Assembly (NCBI RefSeq): GCF_014803385.1
Contig: NZ_JACYFC010000001.1
Location: 1,052,275 to 1,116,274 of the forward strand
DNA: 64,000 nucleotides
Direction of reading: 5' to 3'
Origin: Marinomonas colpomeniae
GTDB lineage: Bacteria; Pseudomonadota; Gammaproteobacteria; Pseudomonadales; Marinomonadaceae
How positions within the stretch are numbered: the stretch's first letter is position 1; each line of letters starts with the position of its first letter. A model generated the notes under the pieces. The model made no database searches. It saw only the letters and a program-made list of their open reading frames with translations, and was not told the DNA's origin. Shown here piece after piece: positions 59,084 to 64,000 of the stretch. The translations under genes were made by a program, and so were the position numbers.

Positions 59084-59440
59084 ATGCCTCGCGTAAAACG
59101 TGGTGTTCAGGCTCGTCGCCGTCACAAGAAGATTTTAAAGCAAGCTAAAGGTTACTACGGTGCACGTAGCCGTGTATTTCGTGTAGCTAAACAAGCTGTC
59201 ATCAAAGCTGGTCAGTATCAGTACCGTGACCGTCGCCAACGTAAACGTCAATTCCGCGCTTTGTGGATTGCTCGTATTAACGCTGCCGCACGTATCAATG
59301 GTCTATCTTACAGCCGTTTCATTTCTGGTTTGAAAAAAGCAGCAATTGAAATTGACCGTAAGGTTTTGGCTGACTTAGCTGTGTACGAGAAAGAAGTTTT
59401 TGCTGCAATCGTTGAAAAAGCGAAAGCAAGCTTGGCTTAA
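59084..59440 (+). CDS. rplT: 50S ribosomal protein L20
   Basis: L20 is an early-assembly protein binding 23S rRNA. The 118-residue protein has the basic N-terminal extension [60 protein letters not shown] and [15 protein letters not shown], all standard. Length equals the E. coli protein. It may repress the rpmI-rplT mRNA. A strong intrinsic hairpin lies between it and pheS. Confidence 0.98.
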   Translation: MPRVKRGVQARRRHKKILKQAKGYYGARSRVFRVAKQAVIKAGQYQYRDRRQRKRQFRALWIARINAAARINGLSYSRFISGLKKAAIEIDRKVLADLAVYEKEVFAAIVEKAKASLA

Positions 59441-59505
59441 TTTCTGACGTAGCCTTAGAGTAATTCGACCTTGAAAGATTTCATCTTAATAGAACGAGTT
59501 ATTCA

Positions 59506-59568
59506 ATGCAGTCTTTGATAGGGGAAGAGCTAGCGCTCTTCCCCTATTTTATTTTTTGGAGTGTATAA
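59506..59568 (+). other. Short leader-like open frame abutting pheS
   Basis: ATG 59506 opens 20 codons, beginning MQSLIGEE and ending LFPYFIFWSV, stopping with TAA immediately before the pheS ATG. Three codons near its end are Phe. The frame runs through the terminator hairpin at 59518-59547, and its ribosome-binding site is weak. It occupies the place of the E. coli pheM leader gene but does not resemble it in sequence, and the Phe codons may simply reflect the U-tract. Confidence 0.35.
59518..59557 (+). terminator. Strong intrinsic terminator or attenuator before pheS
   Basis: ATAGGGGAAGAGC (59518-59530) and GCTCTTCCCCTAT (59535-59547) form a perfect 13-bp stem with a TAGC loop, followed by TTTATTTTTT. 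pheS begins only 12-15 nt after the U-tract and no promoter is apparent between hairpin and gene, so pheST must depend on readthrough. In E. coli an attenuator sits at this spot. Confidence 0.8.
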
Positions 59569-60564
<996 letters not shown>

Positions 60565-60586
60565 CCAGTCGACCTAGGATGTTTTT

Positions 60587-62971
60587 ATGAAAATTAGTGA
60601 AAATTGGCTAAGAGAATGGGTCAACCCAAGTATTAGTAGTGATGATCTTGTGGCTCAGATAACCATGGCTGGTCTTGAAGTAGATGAAGTTCTACCTGTT
60701 GCATCTGAGTTTACAGGTGTTGTTATTGGTGAGATTGTCAGCGCTGAATCACATCCAAATGCTGATAAGCTTCAAGTTTGTCAAGTGTCTGACGGTAGTG
60801 AGGCATTTCAAGTTGTTTGTGGTGCACCGAATGCGAGACCAGGTATTAAAATTCCATTTGCAAAGATTGGTGCTGTTTTAGGTGCTGATTTTAAAATCAA
60901 AAAAGCCAAACTTCGACAAGTCGAATCTTTTGGTATGTTGTGCTCGGCTTCTGAATTGGGTGTGAGTGACGACAACGACGGCATCATGGAATTACCGTCA
61001 AATGCTACAACGGGTGAAGATATTCGTGTCTTTTTAGGTCTCGATGATCAAATAATTGATGTAGATCTTACACCAAACCGTAGTGATTGCTTAAGTTTGG
61101 CTGGTTTGGCTCGTGAAGTCGGTGTTCTTAATAAAGTAGATGTCACTTCTGTGGCAGTGGTTGCGACCAATGTTGCGATTGAAGATACTTTTCAGGTGCG
61201 TGTGGATGTTTCTTCTGCTTGTCCTCGTTATTTAGGGCGTGTTGTACGTGGCGTAAATGTTAAAGCGCAAACTCCTTTATGGATGGTTGAAAAGCTTCGC
61301 CGCAGCGGTATTCGTTCTATTGATCCTGTGGTTGATATTACAAACTATGTGATGCTTGAATTGGGTCAACCTATGCATGCATTTGATTTAGCAAACTTGT
61401 CTGAATCGATTGTTGTGCGTATGGCTAAAACGGATGAAAAAATTGTCCTGCTGGATGGTCAAGAAATTTCTCTTCGTGAAGACACTATGGTTATTGCTGA
61501 TGAGAAAAAAGCATTAGCTATTGCTGGTGTAATGGGGGGGGAGGGTTCAGGTGTTAATGCTGAAACTCAAGATATCTTCCTTGAAAGTGCATTTTTCACG
61601 CCATTAGCGTTAGCAGGTAAGGCGCGTTCTTACGGCTTACATACCGATTCTTCTCATCGTTTTGAACGTGGTGTAGACGCGACACTTCAAGAGAGGGCTC
61701 TTGAGAGAGCAACAGCTTTGATGTTGGAAATCGCTGGCGGACAAGTTGGGCCAATTACCCATAAGGTTGATGAGGCATCTTTGCCTGAAGCGACAGTTGT
61801 GACTTTGCGTCGCAAAAAGCTGGATCAATACTTGGCTGTGTCTATAGATAAAGATCTAGTGACAGACATTTTGACTCGTCTTGGTTTAGATATGCTTGAA
61901 GTGACAGATGAGGTTTGGGTTGCAAAATCGCCATCGCATCGTTTTGATATTGCTATTGAAGCAGACTTGATTGAAGAAGTTGCCCGTATATACGGTTACG
62001 ATAATCTGCCTTCTTCTATGCCTCAAGCTGCGGTGAACTTCACGCCTTTGTCTGAGGGCAAAACAGCGATTCAGGTTTTACGCTCAATCCTTGTGTCTCA
62101 GGGATACCATGAAGCGGTTACTTATAGTTTTATTGATCCAAACTTAAGTAAACAGTTCTTGCCTAATATTGATCCTGTGCCACTAGCGAATCCTATTTCT
62201 GCTGATATGGGCGTTATGCGTCCAAGTTTGCTGCCGGGTCTAGTGAAAACGTATTTATATAATCAAAACCGTCAACAGTCTCGAGTTCGTTTGTTTGAAA
62301 CGGGTCGTCGTTTTATTGGCTCGGTAGATGCTTTAACAGACCTAGATCAACAAGAGCAAATATCAGGGCTGATTGCAGGTAGTCGTGATTCAGAGGCTTG
62401 GTATCACAATGCGGAAAAGGTTGATTTTTATGACCTTAAAGCGCATGTAGAATCCTTGTTTGCTTTGAATGATGGTGGTAAGCCAGCTTATGAGCGTTCT
62501 GAGTGTGAGTTTCTTCATCCTGGTCGTTCAGCGGATATCTTCGTTAATGGCAAGTTTGTTGGCCTTATGGGTGAGCTTCATCCGCAGCTATCAAAAGAAT
62601 TAGGAGCTAACCAGCCAATTTATGTTTTTGATATTGCGTTGAGCGCAGTGCTAAATGCATCGCTTCCTGAATATAAAGCAGTTTCTCGTTTTCCTGAGGT
62701 TCGTCGTGATTTGGCGCTGTTGGTTGATCGCTCCGTTCCTGTCAGTGAGTTAGAGAAAGTAATCTCCGGCTCGGCTGGTGATGCGCTCAAAAAAGTGTTG
62801 GTTTTTGATGTCTATCAAGGTCAAGGTATTGATGAATCGAAAAAAAGTGTCGCTTTGGGCTTGACGTGGCAGCATCCTTCACACACTCTTAGTGATGAAG
62901 AAGTGAACAACTCTGTCGAGCAAACTGTAACAGCATTGTCTGAGCAGTTGGGAGCCGTTGTAAGGGGATAG
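60587..62971 (+). CDS. pheT: Phenylalanyl-tRNA synthetase beta subunit
   Basis: PheT provides tRNA binding and editing of misacylated Tyr-tRNA-Phe. The 794-residue protein has [20 protein letters not shown], an OB-fold tRNA-binding domain ([13 protein letters not shown]), the B5 and B3/4 editing regions ([32 protein letters not shown]) and a C-terminal ferredoxin-like anticodon-binding domain ([15 protein letters not shown] ... [16 protein letters not shown]). Length equals the usual 795. ihfA follows after 4 nt. Confidence 0.98.
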   Translation: MKISENWLREWVNPSISSDDLVAQITMAGLEVDEVLPVASEFTGVVIGEIVSAESHPNADKLQVCQVSDGSEAFQVVCGAPNARPGIKIPFAKIGAVLGADFKIKKAKLRQVESFGMLCSASELGVSDDNDGIMELPSNATTGEDIRVFLGLDDQIIDVDLTPNRSDCLSLAGLAREVGVLNKVDVTSVAVVATNVAIEDTFQVRVDVSSACPRYLGRVVRGVNVKAQTPLWMVEKLRRSGIRSIDPVVDITNYVMLELGQPMHAFDLANLSESIVVRMAKTDEKIVLLDGQEISLREDTMVIADEKKALAIAGVMGGEGSGVNAETQDIFLESAFFTPLALAGKARSYGLHTDSSHRFERGVDATLQERALERATALMLEIAGGQVGPITHKVDEASLPEATVVTLRRKKLDQYLAVSIDKDLVTDILTRLGLDMLEVTDEVWVAKSPSHRFDIAIEADLIEEVARIYGYDNLPSSMPQAAVNFTPLSEGKTAIQVLRSILVSQGYHEAVTYSFIDPNLSKQFLPNIDPVPLANPISADMGVMRPSLLPGLVKTYLYNQNRQQSRVRLFETGRRFIGSVDALTDLDQQEQISGLIAGSRDSEAWYHNAEKVDFYDLKAHVESLFALNDGGKPAYERSECEFLHPGRSADIFVNGKFVGLMGELHPQLSKELGANQPIYVFDIALSAVLNASLPEYKAVSRFPEVRRDLALLVDRSVPVSELEKVISGSAGDALKKVLVFDVYQGQGIDESKKSVALGLTWQHPSHTLSDEEVNNSVEQTVTALSEQLGAVVRG

Positions 62972-62975
62972 ATAT

Positions 62976-63272
62976 ATGGGATCGTTGACAAAAGCGGACC
63001 TTGCTGAAAACTTAGTAGATACAATTGGTCTAAGTAAAAAAGATGCGAAAGATCTTGTTGAAGGTTTTTTTGATGTCGTTCGCAGCTCTCTTGTGGATAG
63101 GCAGCAAGTTAAGTTGTCGGGCTTTGGTAATTTTGAAGTGCGTGAAAAGAGTCAGCGTCCAGGTCGAAATCCTAAGACGGGCGAAGAGATTCCGATATCA
63201 GCACGTACTGTTGTTACTTTTAGACCTGGGCAAAAGCTTAAGTCTAAAGTAGAAGACTATATGCAAGAATAG
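62976..63272 (+). CDS. ihfA: Integration host factor alpha subunit
   Basis: IhfA with IhfB makes a heterodimer that bends DNA sharply at specific sites. The 98-residue protein has [35 protein letters not shown] and the beta-arm [20 protein letters not shown] with the intercalating proline. The position after pheT is conserved, and separates it from the HU and IhfB paralogues. The ATG at 62976 is within the pheT operon; a terminator follows. Confidence 0.97.
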   Translation: MGSLTKADLAENLVDTIGLSKKDAKDLVEGFFDVVRSSLVDRQQVKLSGFGNFEVREKSQRPGRNPKTGEEIPISARTVVTFRPGQKLKSKVEDYMQE

Positions 63273-63285
63273 CGTTGTTTATCTC

Positions 63286-63318
63286 TAAAAAAGCCATCCA
63301 TCAGGGTGGCTTTTTTGT
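63286..63318 (+). terminator. Rho-independent terminator after ihfA
   Basis: AAAAAGCCATCC and GGGTGGCTTTTT pair with a short loop and end in TTTTTTGTGG. It closes the pheST-ihfA unit. The following stretch to 63480 is AT-rich and shows no gene. Confidence 0.8.
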
Positions 63319-63505
63319 GGGTGCTTTTTACTTCTATTTGTTTTGTTATGCATAGAGGCTTTTACAGGTTGGAAGTTGTCAAATTCTATAAAGACCTTAA
63401 AGCGGAATGATATTTAGACTAAGGCTTAAGTGATTAATCTAATAAGAGCTAGTTACATGATAAAATTGAAAAAAAATGTATAAAACTCTTCCCTTTTAAG
63501 TTCGT

Positions 63506-63525
63506 TATAGTAATATACGCACCCG
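63506..63525 (+). promoter_or_regulatory. Likely promoter of the tRNA cluster
   Basis: TATAGT (63506-63511) and the overlapping TAATAT (63511-63516) are -10 candidates, followed by the GC-rich discriminator CGCACCCGC typical of stable-RNA promoters. No good -35 hexamer is seen at the right distance. Confidence 0.35.
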
Positions 63526-63553
63526 CTGACAACGACAGTGTTGTTGTTTGCAT

Positions 63554-63630
63554 CGGGGCGTAGCGCAGCCTGGTAGCGCACTAGCATGGGGTGTTAGTGG
63601 TCGTAGGTTCAAATCCTACCGTCCCGACCA
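63554..63630 (+). tRNA. tRNA-Pro (anticodon GGG)
   Basis: CGGGGCGTAGCGCAGCCTGG begins a standard cloverleaf ending CGTCCCGACCA with encoded CCA. The acceptor arms pair CGGGGCG with CGTCCCG (one G-U pair), and the anticodon loop ATGGGGT gives GGG, reading CCC and CCU. The T-arm is GTAGGTTCAAATCCTAC. The position after ihfA is conserved in related genomes. 17 nt separate it from the first tRNA-Thr, so they are probably co-transcribed. Confidence 0.96.
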
Positions 63631-63647
63631 AGAAAAAGAAATTTTTT

Positions 63648-63723
63648 GCCGCTATAGCTCAGTTGGTAGAGCATCTGACTTGTAATCAGAGGGTCCCGAG
63701 TTCGACTCTTGGTGGCGGCACCA
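63648..63723 (+). tRNA. tRNA-Thr (anticodon TGT), copy 1
   Basis: GCCGCTATAGCTCAGTTGGT starts a 76-nt cloverleaf with acceptor GCCGCTA/TGGCGGC, anticodon loop CTTGTAA (anticodon TGT, reading ACA and ACG), T-arm CGAGTTCGACTCTTG and encoded CCA. It is identical to the next two copies. Confidence 0.95.
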
Positions 63724-63803
63724 TTTACTTAATTAGTGACATTGTTAAGTAGTGGAAGTTAAGTGCTTAGAAATTAATTACTAGAAAATTGATTTAGCGT
63801 TAA

Positions 63804-63879
63804 GCCGCTATAGCTCAGTTGGTAGAGCATCTGACTTGTAATCAGAGGGTCCCGAGTTCGACTCTTGGTGGCGGCACCA
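63804..63879 (+). tRNA. tRNA-Thr (anticodon TGT), copy 2
   Basis: Identical over all 76 nt to copy 1, 80 nt downstream of it. The spacer is AT-rich and unlike the spacer to copy 3, so identity is confined to the tRNA. Confidence 0.95.
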
Positions 63880-63923
63880 TTTCCTTAGGAAGTGTGTTTT
63901 TTTAGTAAACTGCGTCATGTAAT

Positions 63924-63999
63924 GCCGCTATAGCTCAGTTGGTAGAGCATCTGACTTGTAATCAGAGGGTCCCGAGTTCGACTCTTGGTGGCGGCACCA
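63924..63999 (+). tRNA. tRNA-Thr (anticodon TGT), copy 3
   Basis: Identical to copies 1 and 2, 44 nt after copy 2, and complete with CCA one base before the window ends. Further copies or other tRNAs may follow outside the window. Confidence 0.95.
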
Positions 64000-64000
64000 T

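Overview
The window is a chromosomal core-gene region of a gammaproteobacterium. Gene content, moderately AT-rich composition and gene order best fit the Oceanospirillales, and Marinomonas-like bacteria in particular. That placement rests on remembered protein similarity and synteny, not on a search. Many blocks keep the order known from Pseudomonas: queA-tgt-yajC-secDF; psd/HDOD gene/motAB/rsgA/orn; tsaE-amiB-mutL-miaA-hfq-hflX-hflK-hflC-DUF2065-hisZ-purA; the complete dcw cluster; and thrS-infC-rpmI-rplT-pheS-pheT-ihfA-tRNA-Pro.

Layout. 1-641: edge of an EamA-type transporter gene and a tRNA-Leu(CAA). 642-6130: queuosine enzymes and the YajC/SecDF translocase accessory complex. 6239-14140: a serine hydrolase, phosphatidylserine decarboxylase with an HDOD protein, the MotAB flagellar stator, RsgA, oligoribonuclease and a TSUP exporter. 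14293-25743: tRNA modification (TsaE, MiaA), cell-wall amidase, MutL, Hfq, HflX, HflKC, HisZ and PurA. 25954-27966: a CpxR/CpxA-like two-component system, followed by the RNase P RNA gene. 28648-49150: an uninterrupted division and cell-wall cluster from mraZ to ftsZ, then lpxC and secA. 49166-56028: argJ, a Nudix hydrolase, a double-receiver regulator, a small parvulin, a DUF442/TIGR01244-type protein, an XRE-cupin regulator, class II DAHP synthase, a GIY-YIG-like protein with a basic tail, and an O-methyltransferase. 56267-63272: the threonyl/phenylalanyl-tRNA synthetase, IF3, L35/L20 and IHF-alpha cluster. The window ends with tRNA-Pro(GGG) and three identical tRNA-Thr(UGU) genes.

How the genes work together. 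The dcw cluster makes lipid II (murE, murF, mraY, murD, murG, murC, ddl), polymerises and crosslinks it at the septum (ftsW, ftsI), and assembles the divisome (ftsL, ftsQ, ftsA, ftsZ). AmiB splits septal peptidoglycan, LpxC supplies lipid A, and SecA with SecDF exports envelope proteins. The 3' block is a translation cluster of two synthetases, IF3, two ribosomal proteins and tRNAs.

I found no mobile element, CRISPR array, prophage or defence island, and no clearly new multi-gene system. The observations most worth following are in leader regions: a hairpin before thrS whose 7-nt loop resembles a tRNA-Thr anticodon loop; a strong intrinsic hairpin inside a short ORF abutting pheS; MraZ-type repeats spanning the mraZ promoter start, ribosome-binding site and start codons; and a short ORF before an ftsA that seems to lack its usual N-terminal residues. 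Among proteins, the GIY-YIG-like protein with long homopolymer tracts and the double receiver with a Ser at its first phosphosite stand out.
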